NCBI GenBank assembly: GCA_038087015.1
Contig: JASBNA010000053.1
Location: 186,001-250,000 of the forward strand
Source: Cerrena zonata
Lineage: Eukaryota > Basidiomycota > Agaricomycetes > Polyporales > Cerrenaceae
Direction of reading: 5' to 3'
Length of the DNA stretch: 64,000 bases
Both the position numbers and the translations under genes were made by a program. Every line of letters begins with the position of its first letter. Position 1 is the stretch's first letter. Shown piece after piece: positions 1-13,424 of this stretch. Below the pieces are notes generated by a model. The model searched no databases. It saw only the letters and a program-made list of their open reading frames with translations, and was not told the origin of the DNA.

Positions 1-1124
1 CCCTGTCCCTTGCCACCTTCGAACTCAAGCCCTCGTCTCAATGTACTGATGGGACTCTGTCCTATGTCTCTCTTTCTCTGTGCTCCGCCCTTCTGCTAGC
101 TACTGCTCCTCAAGTCTTCTGGTACGCTTGTATGTGTAGATATCCCTCTGGAGGACAGCAAAGTAAACACACAGGTCGATTCGGTCGTGCAAGCATTCAG
201 ACGAGAGATCGAGACACGAAATCAAAGACAGTTAATAAAGAGAAGGTGTGTTGAGGTTTAGATTCTATGTTTGGAGTCTGATCCTCCTTGCCTCTTCATG
301 ATCATTCCCATCAGATATCAAGGTAATTACATGACTCCACGGATCGTGTACATAGCCATCAATACAACTACCATTATGAGTATTTTCTTCTTGCTGTAAA
401 ATTCAATAAGACGAATGGGTTTGCTATATAGCCGAGATGATCACTATCATGAATCGATGTGAACAGGAATGGCATGTCCATGACCCAATCTAAAAAAAAG
501 CCTACTAGCATCCCGATTGGTACTAGTTACTAATATCGATACCAATTTCCTCTTTTCTCCCTTCGAGCCTCCTCTGACCTCAATTCCTAAATGCCTGACA
601 TGCATCGCCAACACTTCACATCTGATCCTTTGACATGTTCTTGCTGTCTCTGTTGACACCGAGTTTCGGGTACTTCCCCACACTATCTGGTTGACACCGA
701 TAATGACCAATTCACAATGCAGTCTTACTCGCGTCTTCGCTTTTGATATTTGCTAAAAAGGAACAACTCATCGATGATCCTGATCCGAACAGCCTATAAA
801 GAGTTTAAAATTGACATTGACATTATTTGTTTCCTGTCACCTTCGAAATTGAGATCTGAACGCTGAGCGCTGAGCTGCCAGTGTCATCGGCGGTAGAAGT
901 CGAGTGAATTAAATTAGTGGCTTCTCACTAATTTGGGAATTGTTCCTAAAACTGAAATTTATAGAAATCCCACTGAGACTAAAATTGAGCAAGTTAGTGA
1001 ACATATAAAGTTTCATACAAGTTGGAGTTTTCTTCTCAGCATCTTACATTGTTCGATTGTCCTGTAAGTTGATGTCCCCAGAATGATGTTTGACCTCACT
1101 CAAAAATGCTAGAGTCAGATCAGT
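1..1124. other. Intergenic, no gene supported
   Basis: Only short, unconserved open frames occur here on both strands. I see no splice-consistent coding signal, RNA gene or clear repeat. The sequence is AT-richer than the element further right. Confidence 0.5.
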
Positions 1125-1616
1125 ATGCCTCAGCCAGACCCTCGAACAATCATGAAAGCCTATGTTCGCCAATTCCTCGGTGATAATTTCAGTAAGTTGT
1201 TTATCATACAAGTGACAAAACATACTTATGTGATACCAGGAAATATTGCCCAAACAGATTCCCAGCTTCCATGGGGGCGGCCGGACAAGCTGCTAGATGA
1301 ACACGGGGTGATGCTGATTGGTTGGCCAATCAGGAGCAGGTTCCGGGACACAAGTTTGTTGGCAATGTGGGAATTACGGGAATTGGTGGTGGGGGTGTAC
1401 AGGGGAAACTGCCGTTTTGAGTATGTTGGGAAACCAGAGAAGGAAATACCAATTGTGGCTGAGGAAGCGGCGGCGGAGCCAAGAGAGCCGAGGAGGGATG
1501 TGGCACATTGTCGAGGATGTCAGGCTAGACCTGCTAAGCCGCGGCGCCATGGAAAGACTGGGAAGATCTTCAAGTCCTCGCCAATCATTACCGATGAGGA
1601 TGAGGCAAATCTCTAG
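1125..1616 (+). CDS. Possible small two-exon gene, unknown function
   Basis: The frame opens at ATG 1125 and ends with TAG at 1614-1616. It contains a likely 48-nt intron at 1192-1239 (GTAAGT...CCAG); because 48 is divisible by three and has no stop, the frame is also open unspliced. The spliced product is about 147 residues. The central part (LPWGRPDKLL, then LIGWP) resembles short hypothetical proteins common in basidiomycete genomes with an LPW...L...HG...WP pattern; this resemblance is from memory and weak. The tail is Ala/Glu/Arg-rich with one CRGC pair. It has no recognisable enzyme motif and stands alone with no conserved neighbours. It could be a gene relic. Confidence 0.42.
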   Translation: MPQPDPRTIMKAYVRQFLGDNFSKLFIIQVTKHTYVIPGNIAQTDSQLPWGRPDKLLDEHGVMLIGWPIRSRFRDTSLLAMWELRELVVGVYRGNCRFEYVGKPEKEIPIVAEEAAAEPREPRRDVAHCRGCQARPAKPRRHGKTGKIFKSSPIITDEDEANL

Positions 1617-2940
1617 CTAGATATTGTTAGTTTTCGACGTGCGGTTGTCCATTCAATGAAACCGGTCAGAGTACAATGCAACAGAAAATATTCATTTGCA
1701 TTGCTCCCTGGTCAAGTTTCGTGCCTTGGACAAATAGGAGAGCGGGGAACAGAAGTTAACGAAGATGGGCAATGTACCGTGACAAAGCTATCCCGGTAAT
1801 CTCATCAAAGATCTATATTTAGCGCCTTTCGACTCAATGAATTCACGGAATAAGGCAAGTGTCATGTACATTGCCGTCTCACACCTCCTTTCCCCCGTAC
1901 CACCACTATTCCTTGAGTTTTCTACTTGTCACTCTTGCTCTTTGACAATGGCGCATGATACCACTGCACTCGAGTCACTGTACGTGTTTTTCTCTGCTAC
2001 AGTACGAAATCAGGTCTTCTTATCATTTTTGATAGCGTACTTCACTGCTGCTTGATGTGACTGCGACCGTATCAAACGTTACCCTTGTAGGTACTCTTTT
2101 TTATAACAATTTTCACGCCATTAACAGAGACTTTCTCGAATAGCAGGCTTCATGTGATTGAAGACACCCGATCCAGGCATTCGATCATGTCGTAGAACTG
2201 CCCAGAACTACCCTCGCCGATTCATTGGGGTGCAATAGACATGGGTCTATTTTCTTCGCCCAGGATGGCCGTCTTTGCCCAAGACAAGCAGATCGTGTCG
2301 TTCTTAGGCATTGCATTCCACTGACGCTTACCCCATACCTAACTCATGTCGACCACCCTCTCATCGCTTTCGATGTCCATGCCTTTGGACGACAAGCTCA
2401 GCCTGCGCATTACAGTAAAGCTGTGATATTCATACGCATACTCAACACCAGCCAAGGTCTTCATGCTGAAGCTGAGTCACGGGTCTCGTCCGTACTTGGA
2501 CCCCGAAAATCCATACCCTACTCTCGGATGACGACTTCCTATCCCCATGAACACCCCACTTACTCCCTTCAATGCATCGCGACCAGCCACAAGGATCAAT
2601 CATTACCACATGTTTGATCAAGTGCGATCACTCTTGTCACGCACTCTCGCGATTCACATGCCTATCCCTACCATTCCGACGTTGTATTCATGTCAACAGC
2701 GTGTTTCGCTACTGAAATTGTCTCTCTGCTGAAGACAATCATGTTCTCACCTTTCCGTCTGCATCACTTTCCCACTTTGGACGCCATCATCCGAGTTCGA
2801 ATCCATGGCTCTGACATTTGGTCAGAGTTGTGAGGTTATTCTTTTCGGTTCACTCGACATCCCTCTCATCGGATTATCCCCTTACTATTTGCGTCATGCG
2901 AAGTTCGGGTCCGTAGACGCTTTTACCCCCTCATGCCAAC
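1617..2940. other. No gene supported
   Basis: Short ORFs only (longest about 130 codons). None has a family motif, splice support or a repeated counterpart elsewhere in the window. Confidence 0.45.
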
Positions 2941-2949
2941 ACCAGCCGC

Positions 2950-5110
2950 TGTTCAGTAGATCCGAGTTTACTTCAACAGATCGATCAAGCACTCCCTCCA
3001 ATCCAACAGCCATCCGTCGATCACTCGGTACAATACCAGGAACATACTGAAGACTCGAGATGTCCTGCTTACCGTACTTCTCTTGTCATCTCAACCGGCA
3101 GTATGTTACCTGCCCTACATTCCATGTCCGTCTCTGGCATTCCCAGACCCAACTTTGTCTCCGGGGACGTTTCCAGCATGCGACATCTTTGTACCCTTGT
3201 CGGCGCACACCGAGACGATGCAAGCATCTGCGTCAACCTCCTCTTCACCTCAATCCAGATGAGGGCATCGAAGAGAAGACGATGTGAGATAGGAACAGTA
3301 TGAGGTGCGTCTCATATTTGTTTCTATTCTATTTTGTATTTACCTTCGGTATAGTAATCGAGGCACTCGGCGATCAAGTGCTTCTACTCCTGTCTTGTTC
3401 GTTATCCGACATTCTATTCCCACAAACAATCCTTCCTCTACCGTTCCGTTCGCATCTCGCAAGATTAAGCTCCATTCGCTATGCACTGCGCAAACCTACA
3501 TCCATCTCCATATCCCCTTGCTCTTTGGTCTTAGATCAAAGCGGTGGAGCTCTTCTCGGCTTGTGTCCATCCTCTCGTTCTCTACTCCTGCCCGCAATAA
3601 TCCTCAACTTTTCCGCACAGTCAGAGAAGTCACTTTCCTCGTCTACCCAACCCCAGCTCAGTCTCTCCTTAAGGAACAATTCAACTGCTGTTTTCGTTCA
3701 GAACAACGGATCGAAGGTCGATCGTGCTGTAGGTCCGCAGGCATCACTGGTCGTTAGTTTGGTGGACCCGAGTTTTGTCGCACAGATCGATCGGCCGCAT
3801 TTCCATCTAGCCCAATGTTATCCATCAACTGTCAGGTATGCGGATATCTCTAGCGTGTCACTTTCCACATGAGGCGACATCTCGACAGGTCGAGATATTC
3901 TATGTGTCTTGGCTCGCTGGCCAATGCTGGTCACAGATGGATTGGTTCTCGTCTATTCTCTGACCGCACTCTCTGGTGGACCTCATTTTTTGAATCGATT
4001 TTTCGACGTCCGCTGAGCGAGGCAGGGACGTTACGGAAAGGTGAGTACTATCATGTTAACTTGTTAGTATGTCTTGCCAGATATACTAACATGTATTCTC
4101 CTGATTTATTTGCAGATCGTCTGATTTGTCGCTGCCAATCTCACTCAATCTCCACTCACGGTTACATTATTCCCTCAAAAGACCCAACTCATTTTGGATT
4201 CGATTTTTCGACATCCGCGGAGCAAGCCGAATTGGTGGCTGTGAGGTTGAAATGTCCTGCCTATTCCAATTCCCCTCCCCACTCTCGTCACTAGGCATTC
4301 GACTACGTCTCTGCGTGTGCTCTCATTCCTCGAGTCTTGTGTTCTATGTGACACTCGCATTGGAATCGCTACTCAAGTCCAAACTCCTCCCACCGTCCAC
4401 TGAACTCTCTCGTCCCTCAACCCATCCTCTTGCCGTTCTCGATGTGACGTCTCGATTTCCCCTGGCTTCCTAGCTGGAGGTCCTTCTCCTCGCGTCCACA
4501 GTTTGTGGATCCGAGTTTCCGATCAACTGTCTTGTCAGCGCCACCATTCAGAAGAGCCGAGATGTCCTGTACATTCTTGTTTGTCTTCTGGTCGTTTGTT
4601 GGACCCCTTTTCGGATTTCTGCGTGTTACCCTCTCGATTTCGAAAATCGATTTTTCGACGTCCGCCGAACAAGTTGAAAGAGCGCTGGATTATCGGGTGC
4701 TGTCCTTGTGTGTAGAGGGCGTAGAGACGAGAGACTGGACTGGTGAGCCGAGTTTCCGATTTGGATGATATCAGGTGTGTAGGACCTAATACAGTGTTTT
4801 GGATTGTAGGTGTGCTGTAACGACACTCAATTCCAAGATGTAGTTCGTCGTGTGAAAGAGGTGTGTATTTCCTTGTGTATTCTCTGCCTTAGTATTGGTT
4901 ACTAAGTGCCCTTTTTCAGAAATCGCTTTTTTCGCCGTCCGCCAAGCGACGTCACCTGGGAGCAATCATTGGGTGTGCTATGTCTAGATGTAGAAGAGGT
5001 GAGTATCGGATCGTTTTTGCACCGTCACCGATCGATTTCATTAATCCAACCCTCGTTACCCTCTTAGGTTTTCGAATCGATATTTCGACGTCCGCCGAGC
5101 GGGTCGAATG
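2950..5110. repeat. Field of degenerate dispersed repeats
   Basis: A ~27-bp motif with core TTTCGACGTCCGCCGAGC recurs at 3992-4020, 4197-4223, 4642-4670, 4921-4948 (diverged) and 5074-5100, always after a GAATCGAT-like start. Longer neighbouring pieces recur too: a GATCCGAGTTT...GATCAA block near 2959 and 4508, and GAGATGTCCTG at about 3057 and 4558. Spacing is irregular (about 150-450 bp). The copies look like decayed tandem duplications of a longer unit that also contains splice-like GAGGTGAGTA or GAGGTGTGTA steps. No continuous protein frame spans the units. Confidence 0.55.
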
Positions 5111-8100
5111 GGATGTCGTGTTGCTGCGGATGTACTTGTCATAGAGGGACGTTATCATGTCCTGCGAGTCATGATAATAGGTGGCGAGTGCCTCTTTATT
5201 TTGTCTTATTGCGACTGATTTACCAAGTAACCGGCTGTCGGTCGTCTTAGGGCCGAATACAAGATGGTTGTGTACTGTAACACTAACTTTTGCTTATGTT
5301 TTCAGATCACGACACTGGGGGGCTTCTTGAGCTTCGATTACGGGTGAGTCCACTCTATGCTTATCTCGTCTGTTCTCTACTGTGGTGCTTATTTTAATTT
5401 AGGGCCTATTTCTCGTCACGTTGCGTGACACTAATGCCCCCGTTTGACTCGTCTGCGGCTAGTATGTGTTTGAAAGACTTGATGGCTTTCGGACGTTGTC
5501 GGCGGGCTTTTGACATTTCGAAGCAAGGGAAAGGTAAGTGCCTACTTGTGTGACTTTTCAATCGAGTGCGCCGAGACGGAAACTTGAATTTTGGGTGTTG
5601 TCGGCGGAGAAGTTAAAGGAGATGATGGGTATTTGAGGTTCTACTTGCTCGCTCTGTATTTTAGATAGATGGAAATATATTTATCTATGTCTTTCCTCCC
5701 TTCGTTCTGTTTCCTCTCGTGTCTCTGCGGTGACCCGTGCCCGAGTTGTGTATCCTTCATACCCTAACCCCGTGTTCTCTATAGTCTACATAACTACTTC
5801 TCTATAGCATAACTACCCCGTATTCCTTATAGTCTAAACAACTAGCCAACGACTCAACTTGCGGCGTGGACACTCGCTCGGTCACATGCTGGTGCACCAA
5901 AGGAGGGAATCTCGCTCTCCATAGCTGGGCACTTTGATGACTCGGGAAAAGCGTAAACTTCCATATCTGTCACCTGGACCGAACATCGTCTTCGGTAGGA
6001 GTGAAGTAGTCATCAGGCAAACACCGTCTCTTCTCCCAGTAATCGGTGTTCCCAATTTCCATAGGACCGAAAAGCCACTGAAAGGCAAGAAGTGCCATCA
6101 CAATTGGCAGCCGACAGTGCGAACATATGGAAACATCAAGATTTGATTTTGAATGGACAATACACTTCATGGTTCCCGATCAACGAGGCCGGATACAGAG
6201 AGAGACGATAAGACGGAAAGGTGGACGACACGAGATTGTCGCATGTTGAGAAGGTTGCACTGGCTCCGAGATAGAGTACCGCTACAATCGGACCCTGATA
6301 TTCTTTCCGTGTATCGGACGCAGTCTGTCTATCGAGGTGATACCTGTCAATGCCATGTTAGTACAATAATATTTTAGATTACATTCGACGTGCGCAAGCT
6401 CACCTAGGCAAACGGTATTTCGAGATGTTTGAAGTCTACCTGTCAATGAGGGTGTCACACCCGTAATATCATTAATACCATTGATGATTTGATTTTGAAT
6501 GGACATACGCTTCGTGGTTCCCGATCGACGAGGCCGGATGCAGAGAGAGACGATCATGACGATAAGACGGTAAGGTGGACGACACGAGATTGTCGCATGT
6601 TGAGAAGGTTGCACTGGCCCTGAGATAGACGGAACACTGTTCTGATTCAGGACCCTGCATGCGAGAGACGAAAGGAATATTGGGGTGCGGATTCGTGCAG
6701 CTATGCCACGGTCGTTCGTCTATTGGAGTGCTTCCTGTCCAAGTCAAAGTTAAGAGAAGTTGGTTTGAGGGATTATACCAGCGAAAAGGAGTCTGGCGCA
6801 TATGGTGGCTATCCAGTCGCACTCGACTCGAGGGAGACTAATCACGCGCGATACATTGGACCCGGGTAGCCTCGACAAGAACGCCGTGGACCGGGAGGAG
6901 TTAATGGCTTAAGCATCGCCCCCCAATGCTTCGCTTGGCCAAAGACGAAAAAAAACCAAGGGTGCCAGCACATAATTGAGCAAGTAGGCCCAACGCAACG
7001 GCAAATAGCTGGCTGGTATCTTTTCAATGCGCAGCTTACAACCCTTGATCTCCGTCGATATGTCCCGGTACAGAACGTATCAGGCCTGTCGACTTCAGGG
7101 CAGCTTCATTTGTGCTAAAGTTAGGATGTATATCATGATGCAACGTGTAAATCCAGACCAGTAATCGATGCTTGTATGGATCACAAAACGCTGTCATGGC
7201 TTCCTTTCCACATACGGGGGACAATAGCGGTCGGCGCGAGGCCTGAGGACGTGACAGGGTCCTCGGCACTGTCAGATTGCTATTAGCTCCCTTTGTGGAA
7301 GGGAAGCTATCGACCCTGCTCTTCCTTGAGCTTGGTGCGAGGACGACGAGCGTTGCCTCCTCATCGGATATCTAGACCTTGATCATATGATAGCATAGTG
7401 TCCTAAACAACGGAGATGAACGAGTACACGTTCAACGACCCTGCATGAAATGCACACGGCCTTGAAGCTGTTGGTGCAATCGACATCTATCAAGTCGATA
7501 ATCAGGGAAAAGCTCCGGTCACATACTCTTGAGCTACTGTATAACGATATATTATAGTATTGATATCGACCTGCGTAGACATTTCCTGTACGTGGCCGAG
7601 TCAATGCTTAGCGCCTAGTATGTATGACGGTGCTAGTGCAACGGGGCAAAGGGGTGAACATAATGCATAATCCTTGAACGTTGACTTGAACGTGGTCGTA
7701 TTAGGAAAGGGATCGCCGAGAACAGCTTCTTGATCATAAGCGACCCTGAGCCTTGAGGCTGTCTGAAGGAAGAACGCGTGGGAAGATGGAGCTTGTGGCC
7801 CAGTGTGGATCTTTGTGCGTGCTGCCAACAAACACGGTGACGTCGTTCAGTGGAGACCTCGCACATACGCCTGCGTCCGTCTTCCCTTGCTTCTGCTCTC
7901 TCGTCTCTCGCCTGCCACTTGTGTCATCTCCTCGGGCTCGCTCTCTTCCCGTCTCTCCCCTCGTCCTTGCTTCTCTCTCCGCATATCCTTTCTTCTCCTC
8001 TCGTCGGCCTGCACTCTAGTCTGAGCCATCCGTGGTGGATGCTCATCCTCACCCCTGCCAACCTTGCTACTCGCTCTCTCCCATTCTCCTCCTTGTCGTC

Positions 8101-8195
8101 CCGTCGCTTACTGCTCCAGGATCGGGTGCGGACATATTGGAACGCTCTCGATAGCAACCCTTTCTCTATCACTTTATGACCTTTGCCATCTACTC
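5111..8195. other. Gene-poor stretch with one local duplication
   Basis: No gene could be supported. The segment includes a duplicated block at 6142-6650, listed separately, and a strongly pyrimidine-rich plus strand at about 7860-8130. Short ORFs on both strands have no family features. Confidence 0.45.
6142..6650. repeat. Direct duplication of ~160 bp
   Basis: The block starting TTTTGAATGGACA at about 6142 is repeated at about 6490 with high identity. Both copies share GGTTCCCGATC, ACGAGGCCGGAT, GAGAGAGACGAT and CGCATGTTGAGAAGG. The right copy has a small insertion (ATCATGACG). About 190 bp of unrelated sequence separates them. Confidence 0.75.
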
Positions 8196-11100
8196 CTCAA
8201 CACAGCAAACTCCCTTCTAGCTCCCTTTTGCTTCGACATCGGTTCGTTCTCAACACACGTCCGTCTCTCGCATCAAGCAGCAAAACGAAACATTGCGATC
8301 CTCAAGCCGTAGACGGGTACATCAGAGGTGACGAGTGACTTGCACAGTCGGGATCATAAGGGGCCATTTGGCCTCCGTTGTGCGATGGCTGGATCAACAA
8401 CAAGTGTAGAGAACGTGTAACGTTGTCAATGTCTTTGCACATGTGAGTCATCCAAGCACGATCGGTTTCATACGAGACTCTCCTGCACGTCTTCAACTAA
8501 CCGTTCTCGTCCTCTTTCGACTTCTTTAGCCATCCTCGACTTCAACCTCTCGACTTGTTTGTCCCATCTTGTCCCTAGACCAAACCGACCTATGCTGCTG
8601 CCACTTCCATTCTCTCTCGATCAAACCCAGTTCCCTTCTCAAACTGCTCAAAGCGGTGCATATATATGACACCCCCGGCTCTGTACGTTTTCGTTGTTGC
8701 AATACCATTCTTAGTAGGATGGTATCGTAACGATTTCCACGATCGTCGGTGGCTGCATATACTCCCATGCCCCATCCTGACCTTGCGCTTTTCTCCATCG
8801 CTTTGCGGTCTCCATCACAACTACTCAACATGGTGCGCTCTCTCGTCATCCCTCGTGCTCTCGTGCACCCAAATCGATCAATCACACCAAAGGTATCACG
8901 GTGTTGAGGCATACAAAGCGGAGAACGAGCAAGTTGTAGAGTTGGGAGGGCACAGGGGAGCATTCAAGGTACGTCTTCTCACTTTCACTTCTTGCTCGTT
9001 CGGCCGATCTTGAGCCTGAAGCGGATATCGTAAAAGGTATGTTTACTAGTTCCTACTCTGCCATCTCCCTCTTGTCTACACTCACAACCGCATACAAATC
9101 CAACAAGGTCGACGGACAGATCTCCACCCTTTCCGTCACTTTGTCCTAGTGCTCATAGCCTTCAACGTGAGGTGGAACTCTCGTTTTGGACCATAACACA
9201 ACGACGATGAATGGGCTCGATCCACCCATCCATGTCGTTTACCTTGGCCGCATAGACTCCCACACTCCATCTTGACCTTGCGCTTTTCTTCATTACTTTG
9301 CGGTCTCCAGCACAACGACTCGACATGGTGTACTCTCTCGTCGTCCCCTCGTGCTCTCGTGCACCCAGATCAATCAATCAAACCAATGGTATCATGGATA
9401 GACGGGTATAAAGCGGAGAGCGAGCAAGTTGTAGAGTTGAGAGGGCACAAGAGGGCGTTCAAGGTATGTCTCTCGCTTTTACTTCTTACTCGTTCCGCTG
9501 ACCTCGAACCTGCAGTGGACATCGCAAAAGGTATGTATACTTGTACCTACTCTTCCCTCTCTCTCTCGTCTACTCTACACCTACAACCGCATGCAAAGCC
9601 AACAAGGCCGACGGACGGAATTCCGCCCTTTCCGTCGCCATGTCCGTGTGCTCACAGCCTTCAACGTGAGGGGGAACTCTCGTTTTGGACCATAACATGG
9701 TGACGACGAGGGCCCTCAATCCGCTCATCCATGTCGTTCACCTTGGCCTTGCCGTCATCCGCTGATGATAGGCATTGGCTTGCCATCGAGGATAGGCTGA
9801 GGCCGCTATCAGACACCAGACCGACTGACGAGTTCTCTTTACTCGTCACGTCGACTACCGAGTCCCTCTGAGACGACTTTGCGCACGCTCTCTGTTGGAC
9901 AGACATCCTGCTCTCTCTAACCCGACGGAGAAGATTCTCGTACTCCTCTCTCTATGGTGGTCGCTATCGAGACTAACTGTGCTCAGTGAGCACACTCATG
10001 ACCTGTTCCCTTATCGCTTCTCTTCCCTCGCCTCGCCCTCGCTTCCCTGTGCTACTATACTACTTCAACAAACGCGCGTAGACGATACATGATCGTTTAC
10101 ATGAAACGAGGATCTCACACGAATATCCCATCGTGGACGGGCCATGACGAAACGACGGGACCCTCACCCTCTTCCCGTAAGACCCCGAACCTGTCAGAAG
10201 CGATGTTAGCTGATCGACATGAAAAGCCGGGGTATACAAGTGGGACGGACCTCAGGGAACGCTCGTATGGTAATGTATCCACTCCTATCGGTGCAAGGAA
10301 GGGTACGAAGATTAGCTAGGAACCGAGAAATGAAGGGGATACGAACCTGTTTACGCAACACATGCAGTGACTGCTGATATGACCCGTCGTCGTCATCGTC
10401 GAAGACGACAAAGAGCGCGGTCTCGGCTCCGTTTCTCTTTTCTCAGAATATCACTAGTTAGTACGATATCGAATAAAATTCTATCAAAATAACAGCGGTG
10501 GGTGTGAGTGAGGTCGAAATGACATGAATACAACAAGGAGACGTACAATATGAGTAGTACATTGAATGAGGACTACGGAGGGAGTGCCAATACCGAAGGA
10601 TGACTGGCATGCCGACGTGTACGACCTGTGGACTCGCATAGGATGCAGATGTAGCTACGACGCTAGAGTGCAGCGGTGGTGAGCAAAAATACAGCAGTCG
10701 ACATCTGAATCCGCAACATACCTCTGGCATATCGAGAATGAATGAATAGTACGACGAGAAGACCAAGAAGGGGGGAGGATCCTTCAAACCTTTATACCCT
10801 CCCCCTTCTCACCTTCTTCGTTTCCTGCCGATCGGACCTTGGTAGGAAGGAAAGCAAAGAGCCTGGGACAAAAAAACCACTAGCACCAATGTCCGGCATA
10901 GAGAAAAAACCAGACATGACGTTTTATCGTCTTGGTTGTTAGGGCTGGTATCGAACGTACGCACAGGTCGGAGATGGCGAGAATGAGATGAGAGCCGGAG
11001 ACTAGACTAAGACTGATCTCCAACCGATGTCACGAATGACATTGATTCGACATTCATCGTGTCGGTTCTGGGATGGAAATGCCTAACAGTCGTTTGGTTG

Positions 11101-13424
11101 GGTCTTCGATGGCGAGCCGAATTGAAAAAGACAATAGGCCGAAAAGAAACTGCCCAGACATCCAAGTTTAAAAAATTAGAACGTTATGGGACATCTAGCC
11201 CTGACAGATACGTACAACACGGTCCATCGGTGGAGAAATAAAAACCGGACATTGATGAGGACACGTTTCGTGTGATGCAACAAATCGTCGTGAGCGGGGA
11301 TCAGTAACAAAAGAGATCATGTATACAAGGAGCCTTCGTTTCTAAAAACACCCTGGTAGGATCGTTCAAGTCACCGAGTACGTGTTGACTCACCTTGCAT
11401 CCTAGATGTCGAGTGGCGACCGAAATAAAATTTCCAGCACTAGGCAAAGAGAAGATCGGTCGCTTCGATGAGAGTTTGGATTGTTGTTTGCTGCGTTCTC
11501 CGGACCCCATTAAAGTAGACCCAGTCGATATACAAACTAGAGAGGAGGTTGCAAATGCGGCGCGTAGAAACCAAGAGTTCCGACTCGGAATACCAAGTAG
11601 GAAATGGGTATGGGTATTCCATCGTGGTAGGAGTACTACCTTCCGATCTTTGAGCGGCACTGAGCATGACATACTCCAAGTTTCTGGGTTGATCGGGGCA
11701 TCTGGACTTTCGAAGACTGTTTGACCGATGTATGCTGCCACTTATAGAACCGATGGAAGACCTCTACCAAGAATAAGGAGGAGCGGAATGACACCAGGGT
11801 TGAAATACTCAACTAATCTCCTATTGAGGCTTGAGTTTGACTCGTGAGTTTGAATCGTAAATGTGACAAGGTCCGTTTGCGTGGCTACGCTATATTTCAA
11901 CTCTATACTTCGTTACATATAGAACAGGTTGTCCAGGTCATTCAGCGTGACGGAGCAGAATGGATTCCTGCTAATATCGACTCACCTGTCGCCCTCAGAG
12001 CGGAATCGAATCTCCAATCATCACAGGGAATGAAGAGTCTGTCAACAGAATGACAAAGAACTCGATGGACACACACTGACACTATCAAGAGAGTTGTCAT
12101 TTTTGTGTGAAATGCAAGCCAATGATCTTAGTAGACGGTGCAGCGGAACGCAAATAATTGAATTTGCAAACGTAAATATCGGGGCTAGATCAAGCAAGTA
12201 GGGGATCACATAAAACGAGAGATTTCGTAGTAAGATTGCACCGCCAGACAGAATTCATGATACGGAACGTACGAGAAGGTAAAAGGCTCCTTTCCATGAA
12301 GCGGAAATGATATCCCAATCGCACATGTATGATCCACAGAACGATCCGAGTCGTCGATGGCAATGAGTAAAAATGAGATGATTTTACCAAAACAGCAAAC
12401 ACACTTCCCCTACTAGTGCATTCTGCATAATGTCATGGAGGTCGCATTTCGAATGTTATTGAATGGTTTTCAAGCCCGAAATCAAATACGGTTTCGGCTC
12501 GACCTGGCTTTGAGGACTCATTGCGAGAGAGTAACATGCGGTTTCAAGCTATCACGTTAATACGTCAAACCTCCAAAACTGTCCAAGTGAAAGTGGAACC
12601 GCCCACTCGAAGTGGATTAGACCGGATCGTTGTTCCTCTTGTTCACGGCCCCTCTACCTCAATCTCAATGTGTCATTTCCGTGACTCCATCTCGCATTTT
12701 GTCAGTCAACCATCCACCTTCCTCAATAGTGATGTAGCCAACTAATATCTTGATGTTTCTCGCTTGCCCTTGAGATCCCATACATCTTCTTCCGATGATC
12801 GAAAATGTACAATCATGATAGTCACCTTCATGGATCTCCCATCATCCTTGTCTGGTCCTAGATTTACTTTCCTGTATGCATTCGTTGAGTCTTGCTACTT
12901 GGAATGACATGTGATCATGAAGACACGAAGATTGAGTGATGCAGGAGTTGAGATGTAATCGAACACTTACATTCAACAGTTCATCGATGTCCGGGATTGG
13001 AAGAGACCCATCGGGGTCCTTGTGTAAAAGGAAGGACTTGTACTCGGGCACGTAACGGCCGACTCGTTTCAATCATGAGATTTCCGTATTACCAGCATTG
13101 ATGGAAGTAATGAACTTACCGAAGCGAGAAGTTCAAATGCAAGAGTGATCGACGCACGTCACATCAAATCATGCGTATTGACATCTCCTTCAAACACTCG
13201 TTGCCTATATCGCATGTCCAACTACAGTCCAACATCAGTACGTCGATTCTATCCCACACGTCGTCGACAGATTGTTACCGCCACTTCGCCTCCGAGTTGC
13301 TAGGTGTTGAGGTGCCATCGGAGATTGAGGAAAAGACATTGAGCCAACAAGAACATGGAAATGCAGGAGGATCGTATATCGTAAGTAGGAATGCGAAAGA
13401 GAGTGCAACTCAACCATATATTGC
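8196..13424 (+). repeat. Tandem ~5 kb unit, copy 1
   Basis: This block is repeated head-to-tail by 13425-17750. Both start after the same CTCAACACAGCAAACTCCCTT sequence. Matching landmarks include 9890-10320 with 14640-15060, 10320-10950 with 15050-15680, 11270-11800 with 16010-16620, and 12520-12780 with 16940-17190. Copy 1 also carries an internal duplication: about 8750-9170 recurs at 9245-9660. The reading frames are not kept between the copies, so the conservation looks like recent DNA duplication, not coding constraint. Confidence 0.75.

Noticed and set aside
3300..3872. 190-codon open frame on the plus strand
   Set aside because: It lies in the degenerate repeat field, is overlapped by another 150-codon frame and has no motif or splice support.
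11301..11741. 146-codon minus-strand frame with a partly similar frame at 15991-16314
   Set aside because: The similarity follows the tandem DNA duplication. The frames shift relative to each other, so protein conservation is not supported.
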